64,000 bases of DNA from assembly GCA_029907715.1 (NCBI GenBank), contig JARYLI010000002.1:186001-250000 (forward strand), in the 5' to 3' direction. Positions 1 through 9,508 of this stretch are shown here, piece after piece. The DNA is from Methanothrix sp. (GTDB lineage Archaea; Halobacteriota; Methanosarcinia; Methanotrichales; Methanotrichaceae). Position numbers and translations under genes: made by a program. Each line of letters opens with the position of its first letter. Within the stretch, counting starts at the first letter, position 1. The notes beneath the pieces were generated by a model, which searched no databases, was not told the DNA's origin, and saw only the letters and a program-made list of their open reading frames with translations.

Positions 1-1314
<1,314 letters not shown>

Positions 1315-1325
1315 GTGATCCCCTC

Positions 1326-2045
1326 TCATATCCTGCTCAGGCTGCTGGATAGCTCCTCTGGCGATAGCAGCGTGGTAAGAAGGGGTATGTTCTCCACCCT
1401 TGCGATCTTCACAGCTACCGGATCCACGCGCTCAGCCTCTATGCCCTGGAGTATGACCGCGCCTGGTTTCAGGTTTGACACCCGTATCGCGACCAGCGGC
1501 GATCTCCCCCTTGTGACACCTGTGAATATAAGCGCTCTGGCAGTGCTTCGGCCGTAGATCTTGTAGAACTGCTCGGGCAGAAGCTCCAGTATCGCCTTTA
1601 TGCTATCGATTATCGTGTAGCCGTTGATCTGCACATCCGTGCTCCCGCATATAAGCGTCGCATCTATCTCTGCCATGAACTCCGCAAGCGTGACCGGCCT
1701 GGCATACTCGCAGACAGAGCATATCGCGCTCAGTCCGACCATGTCGCCGAACATGCTCTCGTATGCGCGCAGCACATTGCATCCTCTCAGCTCATCAATC
1801 TTGAGAAGCGCATCGATGATCTTGCTGACTATCAGTATGCCTGGTGATCGTCGTCTTCCGCTCTCGTAATCGCTTATCACGCTCGGTGATATGCCCAGGT
1901 AGTTCGAGAGCTCTGTCTGGCTTATCCCGAAGTTCCGGCGCCACTTTCTGAGGGTCTCGCCAGGGTTCTGGGAAAGCGTGATCTCGCCGGCGATCTTCTC
2001 GGCCAGCAAGCCCCTGATGTTTGAGAACTCCCCCTCAGAATTCAT
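1326..2045 (-). CDS. XRE-type HTH transcriptional regulator, COG1709-like
   Basis: About 239 aa. An N-terminal Cro/CI helix-turn-helix is visible ([19 protein letters not shown] followed by [11 protein letters not shown]). The remaining ~150 residues form a domain typical of the archaeal regulators that precede HMG-CoA synthase genes; they include a [13 protein letters not shown] segment with no obvious enzyme motif. The ATG at 2045 is chosen over the upstream TTG at 2063, since a TATA box (CTTTATAT) centres about 27 nt upstream of this ATG, so transcript start and start codon would coincide (leaderless). It overlaps mvaS and probably controls the mevalonate operon and itself; that role is inferred from position. 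Confidence 0.82.
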   Translation of the reverse strand: MNSEGEFSNIRGLLAEKIAGEITLSQNPGETLRKWRRNFGISQTELSNYLGISPSVISDYESGRRRSPGILIVSKIIDALLKIDELRGCNVLRAYESMFGDMVGLSAICSVCEYARPVTLAEFMAEIDATLICGSTDVQINGYTIIDSIKAILELLPEQFYKIYGRSTARALIFTGVTRGRSPLVAIRVSNLKPGAVILQGIEAERVDPVAVKIARVENIPLLTTLLSPEELSSSLSRI

Positions 2046-2068
2046 GCCAGTTAACTCGAGCAACTAGA

Positions 2069-2076
2069 ATATAAAG
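2069..2076 (-). promoter_or_regulatory. TATA box of regulator-mvaS operon, leaderless start
   Basis: CTTTATAT on the minus strand lies 27 nt before the ATG at 2045, the spacing expected between an archaeal TATA box and the transcription start, so the mRNA should begin at the start codon. Directly upstream at 2087-2104 is the imperfect inverted repeat TCGTT-CGTCATTT-AACGA, a candidate operator for the HTH protein it precedes. Confidence 0.55.
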
Positions 2077-2131
2077 ATGGCGAAATGTCGTTCGTCATTT
2101 AACGAAAGTGGGAGGGGACATAAAAGAGAGA

Positions 2132-2217
2132 TGCGCCGACCGGGATTCGAACCCGGGTTGTAGGCTTTCTTCGGGATGCTTGGAAGGCCCAAGTCATAAC
2201 CGCTAGACCATCGGCGC
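2132..2217 (-). tRNA. tRNA-Gly(UCC) with a short intron
   Basis: Minus-strand cloverleaf. Acceptor strands GCGCCGA and TCGGCGC pair fully, the D-arm is GTC/GAC, and the T-arm is CCGGG-TTCGAAT-CCCGG. The anticodon stem TGGGC pairs with GCCTA only if about 14 nt are removed after position 37 (loop CTTCCA then intron then A). That is the canonical archaeal intron site and leaves anticodon UCC. Discriminator base A, no encoded CCA. An A/T-rich element (CATTAAAAG on the minus strand, 2245-2254) about 30 nt upstream is a likely TATA box. Confidence 0.85.
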
Positions 2218-2373
2218 GCCCGCCATTCTGTCTCATGCCAGACTTTTAATGCTTTCGATTGAGCACGCCCGGATTGCCTGGTCCCACTGGTTGCTTCCTG
2301 CGCTTACAGAATTCCCAGTGACGCGCTCTTCCAGGCACCTCTGGTCACTCGCGTGGAGAATTCGGCATGCGCT

Positions 2374-3702
2374 TTACACAGGCACTCCCATCCGGTTCAG
2401 GTGTTTGCGTATCGCGTCAGCGAGCATGTTCTCGGGATCGATGAGCTCGTACCTGACAGAGGTCGATGGTTTGTTTATGCTCATCACGCGGCGCAGGTCG
2501 ACCGGCGTGGCGATGACCACTGCGTCACAGTCGCATCTGTTTATGCTCTCCTCGAGCTCTTTCATCTGCTCCGGGTAATAGCCGAGCGCGGGAAGGGCAT
2601 CCTTGATGTGACCGTACCTCTCGAGCGTCTCACGGATACTTCCGACGGCGAACGGCCTGGGATCCACGATCTCCGATGCGCCGCAGATCTCCGCTGCGAT
2701 CCTGCCGGCCCCTGATGGCATCCCTCCATGTGTCAGCGTGGGGCCGTCCTCGATCACGAGAACCCTCCTGCCCTTTATGAGATCCGGGTCCTGGACGCTT
2801 ATGGCAGAGGCTGCTCTGAGCACCCTGGCCCTGGGGTTGAGCCGTGCAGCGTTGCTCTCTATGGATGCAGCAGCATCCTCAGGAGCTGTGTTCACCTTGT
2901 TTATCACGATGATATCAGCGCATCTGAAGTTGACGCTTCCAGGGTGGTATGTGAGCTCGTGCCCGGGGCGCATCGCGTCCGCCACAGTGATCCAGAGGTC
3001 AGGTTTTACAAAAGGAAGATCGTTGTTTCCGCCATCCCAGACTATGATATCTGCTTCTCTCTCAGCCGCCCTGAGAACCATCTCGCAGTCAACGCCAGAA
3101 TAAACAGCTGTGCCCATCCTGATATGAGACTCGAACTCCTCGCGCTCCTCTATCGTCATGCCGGCTGAATCCAGCTCGTCGAGAGATGAGTACCTCCTGA
3201 CCGCTTCTTCCAGCAGATCTCTGTACGGCATGGGGTGGCGGATCACCACAGGGTTCAGGCCAGAAGATCTCAGCTGATTTACGATGTACCTGGCGGTCTG
3301 GCTCTTTCCTGCACCCGTCCTCACCGCACAGACGGCAACAACCGGTTTTGATGAGCGGAGCATCGTCCTCTGGCCCACAAGCTCAAAATCCGCGCCGCAG
3401 GAGAGCACCCTGGCTGCGATCTCCATGACCTCCTGGTTGCTCAGATCGCTGTATGCGAGAACGCATCTATCGACGTCCATCTCTCCGATCAGCCTCTCGA
3501 GATCGCTCTCAGGGAAGATGGGTATTCCATCAGGATACAGTGGACCCGCGAGTTCAGATGGATACAGGCGAAATGCGATGTTCGGTATCTGGGCGGCCGT
3601 GAACGCCACAACCAGATGCTCAGGATCGGAGCGGTATAGCACATTGAAGTTATGGAAGTCCCGCCCTGCAGCCCCCAGGATCAGGACCCTCTCTCTGGGC
3701 AT
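2374..3702 (-). CDS. COG2403 P-loop GTPase, cyclic 2,3-diphosphoglycerate synthase-like
   Basis: About 442 aa. The N-terminal ~120 residues look like a Rossmann-type region (RVLILGAAGRDFHNFN), followed by a Walker A motif RTGAGKSQTARYI near residues 128-140, and further on WDGGNND and the nucleotide-base motif INKVN. This architecture matches the COG2403 family, which includes cyclic 2,3-diphosphoglycerate synthetase of thermophilic methanogens (460 aa in Methanothermus), making a thermoprotectant from 2,3-diphosphoglycerate. Function in this organism is inference; other COG2403 members are uncharacterised. The ATG at 3702 is taken over an upstream TTG at 3729. Transcribed away from the nitroreductase. 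Confidence 0.75.
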   Translation of the reverse strand: MPRERVLILGAAGRDFHNFNVLYRSDPEHLVVAFTAAQIPNIAFRLYPSELAGPLYPDGIPIFPESDLERLIGEMDVDRCVLAYSDLSNQEVMEIAARVLSCGADFELVGQRTMLRSSKPVVAVCAVRTGAGKSQTARYIVNQLRSSGLNPVVIRHPMPYRDLLEEAVRRYSSLDELDSAGMTIEEREEFESHIRMGTAVYSGVDCEMVLRAAEREADIIVWDGGNNDLPFVKPDLWITVADAMRPGHELTYHPGSVNFRCADIIVINKVNTAPEDAAASIESNAARLNPRARVLRAASAISVQDPDLIKGRRVLVIEDGPTLTHGGMPSGAGRIAAEICGASEIVDPRPFAVGSIRETLERYGHIKDALPALGYYPEQMKELEESINRCDCDAVVIATPVDLRRVMSINKPSTSVRYELIDPENMLADAIRKHLNRMGVPV

Positions 3703-3773
3703 GATTTTTCTTGGGATGAACCACGGCAATAACTTTTTCCAGGAGGATCATTATGATCACAAGGTGATCCGGC

Positions 3774-4286
3774 ATGATGGAACTGCTGAGGAGCAGAAGG
3801 AGCATAAGGAGGTATAAGGCGAAGGATATCGAGCCTGAGAAGATTGAGATCTTAAAGGAAGCCGCTCTGAGATCTCCGACATCCCGTGGAATAAACCCGT
3901 GGAGGTTCTTTTTCATAAGAGACAGGAAGAAGCTTGAGGAGCTATCGCGCGCAAAGGAAAGCGGTTCATCGTTTCTCAAAGACGCGCGTCTGGGGGTCGT
4001 CGTCTGCGCTGAAGAGAGTGAATCTGATGTTTGGATAGAGGACTGCTCGATAGCATCCATAATCATGCAGCTCACAGCTCACAGCCTCGGGCTGGGATCC
4101 TGCTGGATCCAGATAAGGAACAGGATGCACAGTGCAAACAGGACCTCTGAGGAGTACGTCAGGGAGGTTCTTGGTCTTCCAGGAGATCTCCGTGTGGAGT
4201 CGATCATCGCCTTCGGCTACCCGGATGAGGTCAAGCCGCCTCTGCCAGCGGAAGAGCTGGAGTATGGGAAGATAACATCCGACTGA
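3774..4286 (+). CDS. nitroreductase-family FMN oxidoreductase
   Basis: 170 aa, close to the small-nitroreductase size. The N-terminus MMELLRSRRSIRRYKAKDIE holds the conserved RRSIRxY FMN phosphate-binding motif, then LRSPTSRGINPWRF, and near the C-terminus a GLGSCWIQIR segment and FGYPDE. Members reduce flavins, quinones or nitroaromatics with NAD(P)H, and the physiological substrate cannot be read from sequence. A strong ribosome-binding site (AAGGTGATCC) lies just before the ATG. Divergent from the COG2403 gene with a 71-bp gap that contains ATCATTATGAT and GATCACAAGGTGATC inverted repeats. Confidence 0.85.
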   Translation: MMELLRSRRSIRRYKAKDIEPEKIEILKEAALRSPTSRGINPWRFFFIRDRKKLEELSRAKESGSSFLKDARLGVVVCAEESESDVWIEDCSIASIIMQLTAHSLGLGSCWIQIRNRMHSANRTSEEYVREVLGLPGDLRVESIIAFGYPDEVKPPLPAEELEYGKITSD

Positions 4287-4465
4287 AAAGACTGTCAGAA
4301 ACGAGGACGGATGCAGACAAGATTGGGGGCGTGCTCATATCACTGGGCCCAGAGGTATGCGACCCTGTAGCGCATGTGGCGTTGTGTCACTGCACCTGGT
4401 ATTCAGATGGCCACACCTCATCTCAGATACCTTGATATATCGGTTGCTGCTGGTTGTGTAAGGCA

Positions 4466-5002
4466 ATGAATATAATCGTACACTCCATCTGGCTGATGCT
4501 GCCTGCATATGTCCCCAACAACTTCGCAGCGCTTTTCGGTGGTGGCACGCCTCTCGATCTGGGGATGAGCCTTCCCGATGGGCACCGTGTGTTTGGAAAT
4601 GGAAAGACGATTCGTGGAACGATCGCCGGGGTCGCTGGGGGAATTATCGCAGGAGTGCTCCAGAACAGCATCGCCGGAGTCCTAGGGCTTCCAGGCTTCG
4701 GTGATGGGATGGAGATGTTTCTTGTTTTATTTGGACTCTCAGCTGGATCCATGCTAGGCGATCTTGCAGCCAGCTTCATCAAGCGACGCCTGGGCATGGA
4801 GCGCGGAGCATCGTTCTTTCTTGTTGATCAGCTCGACTTTGTCATGGGCGCATGGGCCCTGACATTTCTGCTCGCCCCAGAGTGGTTCAACGCACAGTTC
4901 ACCTCACCTGTCATAATCCTCGTTCTTCTGATAACCCCCGTTCTGCATCGCCTCGCAAATGTGATAGGCTACATGGTCGGGGCGAAGAAGGAGCCATGGT
5001 GA
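4466..5002 (+). CDS. carS: CDP-archaeol synthase (CarS)
   Basis: Transfers CTP onto unsaturated archaetidic acid to make CDP-archaeol, the activated precursor for polar head-group attachment. The ~178-aa hydrophobic protein has about five predicted membrane segments and the family signatures [29 protein letters not shown] and the [12 protein letters not shown] and FFLVDQLDF segments. The ATG at 4466 is preferred to the in-frame TTG at 4454; a TGATATAT element lies ~29 nt upstream, so the leader is very short. CDP-archaeol is the substrate of the archaetidylserine synthase at 48.0 kb in this window. Confidence 0.92.
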   Translation: MNIIVHSIWLMLPAYVPNNFAALFGGGTPLDLGMSLPDGHRVFGNGKTIRGTIAGVAGGIIAGVLQNSIAGVLGLPGFGDGMEMFLVLFGLSAGSMLGDLAASFIKRRLGMERGASFFLVDQLDFVMGAWALTFLLAPEWFNAQFTSPVIILVLLITPVLHRLANVIGYMVGAKKEPW

Positions 5003-5055
5003 GATCAAAAGATTGAATACATATCATGTTTCTCTGATCCTCAGGAGGTGAGATT

Positions 5056-5208
5056 GTGGCCGAGTACATGCGGGGTTTTGAGCAGAAGACCGTCCCACCC
5101 ATGGGCGAGGATTCCGGAAAGATGGCATATCTCCCGCTGATAGCCATCCTGGGGTTTGGCGTTTTCTCCCTGATAGTCGCATATATGGTCAAGATGCTGG
5201 CCTCCTGA
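5056..5208 (+). CDS. small single-span membrane protein upstream of mtr
   Basis: A 50-aa ORF starting at GTG 5056 behind a near-perfect ribosome-binding site (AGGAGGTGA, 5043-5051). The N-terminus is polar and charged (AEYMRGFEQKTVPPMGEDSG), followed by one hydrophobic span (LPLIAILGFGVFSLIVAYMV) and a short KMLAS tail. I recognise no family. It is followed by a hairpin terminator and then the mtr promoter, so it is a separate small transcript between carS and the methyltransferase operon. An accessory role for a membrane complex such as Mtr is speculation from position. Confidence 0.7.
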   Translation: MAEYMRGFEQKTVPPMGEDSGKMAYLPLIAILGFGVFSLIVAYMVKMLAS

Positions 5209-5227
5209 GACCGGCATCTTTCATATT
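5191..5227 (+). terminator. hairpin terminator after the 50-aa ORF
   Basis: AAGATGCTGG (5191-5200) pairs with CCGGCATCTT (5211-5220) with one G-T wobble and a 10-nt loop containing the stop codon, then a pyrimidine-rich tail (TCATATTCTCCCTTT). Confidence 0.6.
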
Positions 5228-5505
5228 CTCCCTTTCGTTAAAAGCGAATGTTTTGGGTCGCTATTAAAACAACCAGAAATCTTTGATCATCTCCTTCATA
5301 AACCATTATGCCATCCACTGTCAGTGGTGCAGCCACACAACCAGCAGGCGCACAAAATAAAATTTATGGTAATATGAATCTTAATTCTGATATGCAGCAA
5401 TGGTTTTTGTTCGCGAAACCTTTATAAGCCTGGCTAAAGGATAAGACAGCGTTATTGGCCAAATTTATCATAATGATTTGGCGAAAATGAATAGGAGGAG
5501 GAAAA
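5209..5505 (+). promoter_or_regulatory. mtr promoter and structured 5' leader
   Basis: This ~300-bp gap holds no gene. A TATA box TTTATAAG (5421-5428) predicts a start near 5450, giving a ~55-nt leader. The leader contains an inverted repeat GCCAAAT (5458-5464) / ATTTGGC (5476-5482) around a second small repeat ATCAT-A-ATGAT. Inside it is an upstream ATG at 5473 followed by four codons and TGA (5488-5490). The ribosome-binding site AGGAGGAGG (5493-5501) precedes the mtrE ATG. The upstream part (5250-5410) is A/T-rich with no recognisable operator. Confidence 0.65.
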
Positions 5506-6411
5506 ATGGACGCATTGAGCATGGGGCTCGTCGCTGCTATGGGGGCCCTTGCGACCGTTGCTGGAGCCAGTGAGGATATCGAGTCTGATGTGGGCTCACA
5601 GAGCAATCCAAACTCACAGGTCCAGCTTGCTGCTCAGGTCGGAAACCCCCACAGGATATACAATAAGGCGATCTCAGGCGAGCCACCGGCGAACGCCCTT
5701 TGGGCTACAACCGCTGCTGTTGTGGCTTACACGCTGATAACAAAGTTCGCAATGCCTGCGCTCTTCGCAATAGCCATAGGCGCGTCGGTTGCAGCGCTCT
5801 TCAACGGAGTCTTCTCAACCAGTGCCTACTTCGGCAGGAACGCAAGCCAGCGGAGGTTCAACCAGTGGATATATCTGGATATAGTGCGTTACACAACGAC
5901 ATCGATAATGGCACATGCATGGATAACCGCTTTCTGCATAACATGTATTGCATACATACAGACTCAGATTTTGACACCGCACCATCCGTTCCCGATGCCT
6001 GTTATTGCTCTGATATGGGGATTGACCGTTGGTGCGATCGGCTCTTCTGTTGGTGATATTCATTACGGAGGCGAGCGTGAGTTCCAGTGGAGGCTCTTCG
6101 GTCAGGGTCTCAACACGATGCTCTCAGGCCAGATTGTGAGAAAGGCCGAGGCGGGATTGAGGAACTCCATAGACAACGCATGGTTCTGCACCAAGCTTGG
6201 AGGGCCTCTCACAGGTCTCGGATTTGGCCTGACGGTCTTCCTGGACAACTGGCGCACCACGGTCTTCGACCCGGTGACGCAGGCTGGTCTGGCCATTGGT
6301 ATGGGTCTCTTCTTCGTGATACTTATGAACCTCTACAACTTCTACGTTGAGACCTCGATAAGAAAGAAGTACGGCCCGTATCCAGGGTACAAGGGGGATA
6401 TCGCAGCATGA
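5506..6411 (+). CDS. mtrE: tetrahydromethanopterin S-methyltransferase subunit E
   Basis: Integral membrane subunit (301 aa) of the Mtr complex, which moves the methyl group from methyl-tetrahydro(sarcina)pterin to coenzyme M and pumps Na+ outward. The sequence begins MDALSMGLVAAMGALATVAGA and has about six hydrophobic spans with the family stretch FGRNASQRRFNQ in a loop and GSSVGDIHYGGEREFQW. MtrC, D and E form the membrane part proposed to carry the Na+ path. It is first in an eight-gene operon and overlaps mtrD by ATGA. Strong ribosome-binding site AGGAGGAGG. Confidence 0.97.
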   Translation: MDALSMGLVAAMGALATVAGASEDIESDVGSQSNPNSQVQLAAQVGNPHRIYNKAISGEPPANALWATTAAVVAYTLITKFAMPALFAIAIGASVAALFNGVFSTSAYFGRNASQRRFNQWIYLDIVRYTTTSIMAHAWITAFCITCIAYIQTQILTPHHPFPMPVIALIWGLTVGAIGSSVGDIHYGGEREFQWRLFGQGLNTMLSGQIVRKAEAGLRNSIDNAWFCTKLGGPLTGLGFGLTVFLDNWRTTVFDPVTQAGLAIGMGLFFVILMNLYNFYVETSIRKKYGPYPGYKGDIAA

Positions 6412-7097
6412 ACTTTGATGCTTTAACCATTGTGTACATTCTGGAGATCATAGTGGGTGGACTGCTGGTCGGCGTGGGCGTTCACTTCGTGCCGGTAGGC
6501 GGCGCGCCTGCGGCCATGGCACAGGCCACAGGAATCGGCACGGGCACGGTTCAGCTGGCAGCCGGCTCCGGGCTTACAGGACTGCTGGCTGCTGGTCTCA
6601 TGATGTCGGTCACAGATAACATCTGGCCAATCCTTGCATCAGGCGCGGTCGGGGCAATGATAATGATAGATGCCACGATGATGACCGGCGGCTGGATATA
6701 TGCTTACGCGGTTGGCGCCCCGTTCGCATCGGCCAAGGTCAACTACGATCCCATCACCGGATACTCGCAGCCTCCATATGTCGCCCCGGGCACTGTCGGG
6801 CAGGGGATTCCCACAGTCTGCTACGTGAGCGGCACAATCGGCGCCTTCATGGGCGGTCTCGGTGGCGCGCTGATCTACTACCCGCTGATGATGACAAACC
6901 ACAACCCATCTCTGAGCGCTCTCTTCGCGATCGGCATATTCCTGGTGAATGCTGTTCTGGCGTCGTGGAACATCCAGGGAACGATCGAGGGGTTCCACGA
7001 TCCGAAGTTCAAGAGATGGCCGAAGGCGTTCAGATCATGCCTTGTCGCAACCCTGATTCTGGCGCTCGTGGCTGTTACAATAACAGGAGGTGCATGA
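6408..7097 (+). CDS. mtrD: tetrahydromethanopterin S-methyltransferase subunit D
   Basis: 229-aa polytopic membrane subunit of Mtr. The N-terminal span (IVYILEIIVGGLLVGVGVHF) is followed by the conserved VGGAPAAMAQATGIGTGTVQ region, MSVTDNIWPI, and C-terminal spans. It starts in the ATGA overlap with mtrE. With MtrC and MtrE it forms the Na+-translocating membrane module. Its stop overlaps the region of the mtrC ribosome-binding site, so translation of the two is likely coupled. Confidence 0.96.
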   Translation: MNFDALTIVYILEIIVGGLLVGVGVHFVPVGGAPAAMAQATGIGTGTVQLAAGSGLTGLLAAGLMMSVTDNIWPILASGAVGAMIMIDATMMTGGWIYAYAVGAPFASAKVNYDPITGYSQPPYVAPGTVGQGIPTVCYVSGTIGAFMGGLGGALIYYPLMMTNHNPSLSALFAIGIFLVNAVLASWNIQGTIEGFHDPKFKRWPKAFRSCLVATLILALVAVTITGGA

Positions 7098-7098
7098 G

Positions 7099-7926
7099 AT
7101 GACAGTAGCAGGAGGAGCACCAACTGCACCTGCAGCGATAACCCCTGAGAAGCTCAGGATCTATGGGCTTGGAGGAGCACTTGTCGGGATATACCTTGCT
7201 GCTGTGCTCAACAGTGTCCTGGGAACAGACATATTCTCGATTCTAGCTGCAGCAGGAGCTGTGGCAGCTGCGGTAACCGGGGCGAATGCGGTCCGGAGGG
7301 TCTGCGGCTACGGTATCGGTACCGGTGTCCCATCGATAGGGATGCTGGCGCTGGGTATGGGCATAGTCGGAGCGTCGTTCGGTCTCTCGACCGCGCAGCA
7401 GCTGGGAGTATCGATGGCAGGTGTCATCATAGCGCTGGTCTATGCGATGGTCTTCGGTTACATCGTGGGTGCGATCGCAAACAGGGTCATGGGCTTCAAC
7501 ATACCAATAATGGAGGAGGGTCTCACCGATCTCTCAGGTGCAGGCGCCATGGCCATCATCGGCTGGTCCTATGCGATCTCCGGATCGCTGGGGTATGCAG
7601 ACATGGTGACGAAGGTGTTCAACACCGGATACCTTGCGATAGTATTCATCTGCGGCGGTCTTGCGATTCTGCATCCGTTCAACGCGAACCTTGGGCCGGA
7701 CGAGAAGCAGGACAGGACGCTGGTGAACGGGCTGATGGTCGGCTCTCTGGCTGTCGTCGCTGTCGGTCTGTGTTCCCTGGCAACGCTCAGCACCACTGCA
7801 GCAATCATAACCATTGTGATCGGTGCGGCCGCGTGGTACTACTTCTACGTATGGTACTACAGGCTGGTCAAGAGAGATGCTGCGGCTGTTGTTGGAACAG
7901 GCCTGCTGCCGCCGAGCGCGCTATGA
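7099..7926 (+). CDS. mtrC: tetrahydromethanopterin S-methyltransferase subunit C
   Basis: About 275 aa, with seven or so hydrophobic spans and the typical features LRIYGLGGALVGIYLA, RRVCGYGIGTGVPSIG, NPF-like HPFNANLGPDE and a C-terminal AAWYYFYVWYYRLVKRDA. Third of the membrane core subunits of Mtr. The ATG at 7099 is chosen because AGGAGG at 7085-7090 is ideally spaced from it; the in-frame GTG at 7090 is part of that site and cannot be the start. It sits between mtrD and mtrB with only a few bases of spacing on each side. Confidence 0.96.
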   Translation: MTVAGGAPTAPAAITPEKLRIYGLGGALVGIYLAAVLNSVLGTDIFSILAAAGAVAAAVTGANAVRRVCGYGIGTGVPSIGMLALGMGIVGASFGLSTAQQLGVSMAGVIIALVYAMVFGYIVGAIANRVMGFNIPIMEEGLTDLSGAGAMAIIGWSYAISGSLGYADMVTKVFNTGYLAIVFICGGLAILHPFNANLGPDEKQDRTLVNGLMVGSLAVVAVGLCSLATLSTTAAIITIVIGAAAWYYFYVWYYRLVKRDAAAVVGTGLLPPSAL

Positions 7927-7938
7927 GGAGGCACAAAG

Positions 7939-8289
7939 ATGGGATTCGTCAGAATATCTCCAGAACTGGGGCTGCTCTTCGATCCACTTAAGGGAGTTGT
8001 CGCGGAGCAGAGGGAGGATGTGGTTCTGTACACATTCGATCCGGTTATGGACAGGATTGAGAGGCTTGATGCGATCGCAGACGACCTGATGAACCAGCTG
8101 GTCCCGGATAATGAGCTGCTGGAGTCTTACAAGAACAGAGGAAAGACCTCTCTCATAGGCGGCCTTTACACCAACATCTGGGTCGGCTTCATCATAGGTC
8201 TGGTGATCTCATTCGTCGTGCTGATCGGCATGGTCTTCAGCGATCCGGCGAAGCTTGAGATGCTCAGAAAGGCTATGGGAGGTGCGTGA
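7939..8289 (+). CDS. mtrB: tetrahydromethanopterin S-methyltransferase subunit B
   Basis: 116 aa: a polar N-terminal domain (FVRISPELGLLFDPLKGVV) and a single C-terminal membrane span (FIIGLVISFVVLIGMVF). MtrB is a peripheral/stalk subunit of the methyltransferase complex. Ribosome-binding site GAGGAGG before the ATG; its TGA lies inside the mtrA ribosome-binding region. Confidence 0.95.
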   Translation: MGFVRISPELGLLFDPLKGVVAEQREDVVLYTFDPVMDRIERLDAIADDLMNQLVPDNELLESYKNRGKTSLIGGLYTNIWVGFIIGLVISFVVLIGMVFSDPAKLEMLRKAMGGA

Positions 8290-8291
8290 TT

Positions 8292-9023
8292 ATGGTGCTA
8301 AAGAAGAAACCCGCTGAGCCCTGGCCTGTGATCACCGGCGAGTATGAGGTCGGCAACCCGGAGAGCCCTGTGGCTGTTGTGACCTGCGGCTCTCACCTCA
8401 AGAACTCTGAGCTGATAGCAGCTGGTGCAGCTCTGGCCGGGCCGTGCAAGACCGAGAACATAGGCATAGAGAAGATGGTCGCCAACGTGATCTCCAACCC
8501 GAATATCAGATACCTGCTGATCACAGGTATGGAGGTCAAGGGTCACATCACAGGGCAGGCGATAGAGGCGTTCACTGCAAACGGAATAGACAAGGAGGGC
8601 AGGATCGTCGGGGCCAAGGGCGCAATTCCGTTCATCCAGAACCTGACGCCTGAGGCGATAGAGCGGTGGAGGCAGCAGATCACCACGATCAACATGATCG
8701 ACACAGAGGATATGGGTGCCATCACCGCGAAGATAAAGGAACTCGTCGCCAAAGATCCCGGCGCATTGGATGTCGAGCCGATGATCGTCGAGATCAAGGA
8801 GGCTGGCGCCGAGGAGGGTGAGGGCGGTCTCAGGCCGATGGCCGCGGAGGTCGTGGAGGTTCGTTCGAGGATCCGGGCCATGGATATGGCCGTGACGAAC
8901 AACGGCCTGCTCAATAAATTCCAGGCTGGAGTTTATGTGGGCAAGATAGAGGGGATCGCGCTTGGAATGACCCTGACCCTGGCCATATTCGGGCTTATAC
9001 TCAAGATGGTAGGAGGGAGCTGA
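8292..9023 (+). CDS. mtrA: tetrahydromethanopterin S-methyltransferase subunit A (corrinoid protein)
   Basis: Carries the cobamide cofactor that accepts the methyl group from the pterin via MtrH and passes it to coenzyme M. The 243-aa protein has the soluble corrinoid domain (WPVITGEYEVGNPESPVAV, CGSHLKNSELI), the conserved GHITGQAIEAF with the histidine (about residue 85) that is the cobalt ligand in characterised MtrA, and a C-terminal anchor (GIALGMTLTLAIFGLIL). ATG 8292 is preferred over GTG 8286, as GGGAGGTG (8277-8284) is too close to the latter. Methyl transfer from Co(I)/Co(III) cycling drives the Na+ pump. Confidence 0.97.
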   Translation: MVLKKKPAEPWPVITGEYEVGNPESPVAVVTCGSHLKNSELIAAGAALAGPCKTENIGIEKMVANVISNPNIRYLLITGMEVKGHITGQAIEAFTANGIDKEGRIVGAKGAIPFIQNLTPEAIERWRQQITTINMIDTEDMGAITAKIKELVAKDPGALDVEPMIVEIKEAGAEEGEGGLRPMAAEVVEVRSRIRAMDMAVTNNGLLNKFQAGVYVGKIEGIALGMTLTLAIFGLILKMVGGS

Positions 9024-9025
9024 GA

Positions 9026-9250
9026 ATGGCAGAGGAAATAGCATACGGACAGGGAACTCCGGCTGTTATAGAGCCTGCAATGCCCCTCTTCGATCAGATC
9101 GTGGACGACATCAAGTACAAGGCGCAGCTCCTGGCCAGGGAGACTAAGCTGAGCTCTGGCGTCATTGCGGCGACCCCGCAGGGATTTGCGATCGGCTTCT
9201 TCCTCGCCGTGGCCATGATGCTGGGCCCCTTCCTGCTAGTGGGGGTGTGA
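9026..9250 (+). CDS. mtrF: tetrahydromethanopterin S-methyltransferase subunit F
   Basis: 74 aa with a short cytoplasmic part (MPLFDQIVDDIKYKAQLLAR) and one C-terminal membrane span (FAIGFFLAVAMMLGPFLLV). The N-terminal half resembles the tail of MtrA, a known relationship in the family. Sits two bases after mtrA. Confidence 0.93.
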   Translation: MAEEIAYGQGTPAVIEPAMPLFDQIVDDIKYKAQLLARETKLSSGVIAATPQGFAIGFFLAVAMMLGPFLLVGV

Positions 9251-9253
9251 GTT

Positions 9254-9508
9254 GTGGCGGATGAGGCAAAGGATACAAAGCCCGTCGTCCCTGTTGCAGT
9301 GGTCGATCGCGACCAGTACAGGGAGATAATGGCGCGTCTCGATAAGATCGAGGAGAAGATCGAGTTCTACTCGGCTGAGAAGTTCCTGAGAGCCGGAAAG
9401 TCCGTGGGCAGGGATCTGGGCGTTGCCTACGGCGTGTGTGCTGGACTGATAATAATATTGGCGTACATACTGTTCATGTATGCCGGCAACTGGGTGAAGG
9501 TGATTTGA
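9254..9508 (+). CDS. mtrG: tetrahydromethanopterin S-methyltransferase subunit G
   Basis: 84 aa starting at GTG 9254. The middle is a helical segment (IMARLDKIEEKIEFYSAE) with heptad-like pattern, followed by the RAGKSVGRDLGVAYG stretch and a single membrane span (LIIILAYILFMYAG). Abuts mtrH. Confidence 0.93.
   Translation: MADEAKDTKPVVPVAVVDRDQYREIMARLDKIEEKIEFYSAEKFLRAGKSVGRDLGVAYGVCAGLIIILAYILFMYAGNWVKVI

Noticed and set aside
8298-9044. 248-codon minus-strand ORF opposite mtrA
   Set aside because: Shadow of mtrA; His/Leu/Asp-rich composition typical of antisense frames, and mtrA is unmistakable.
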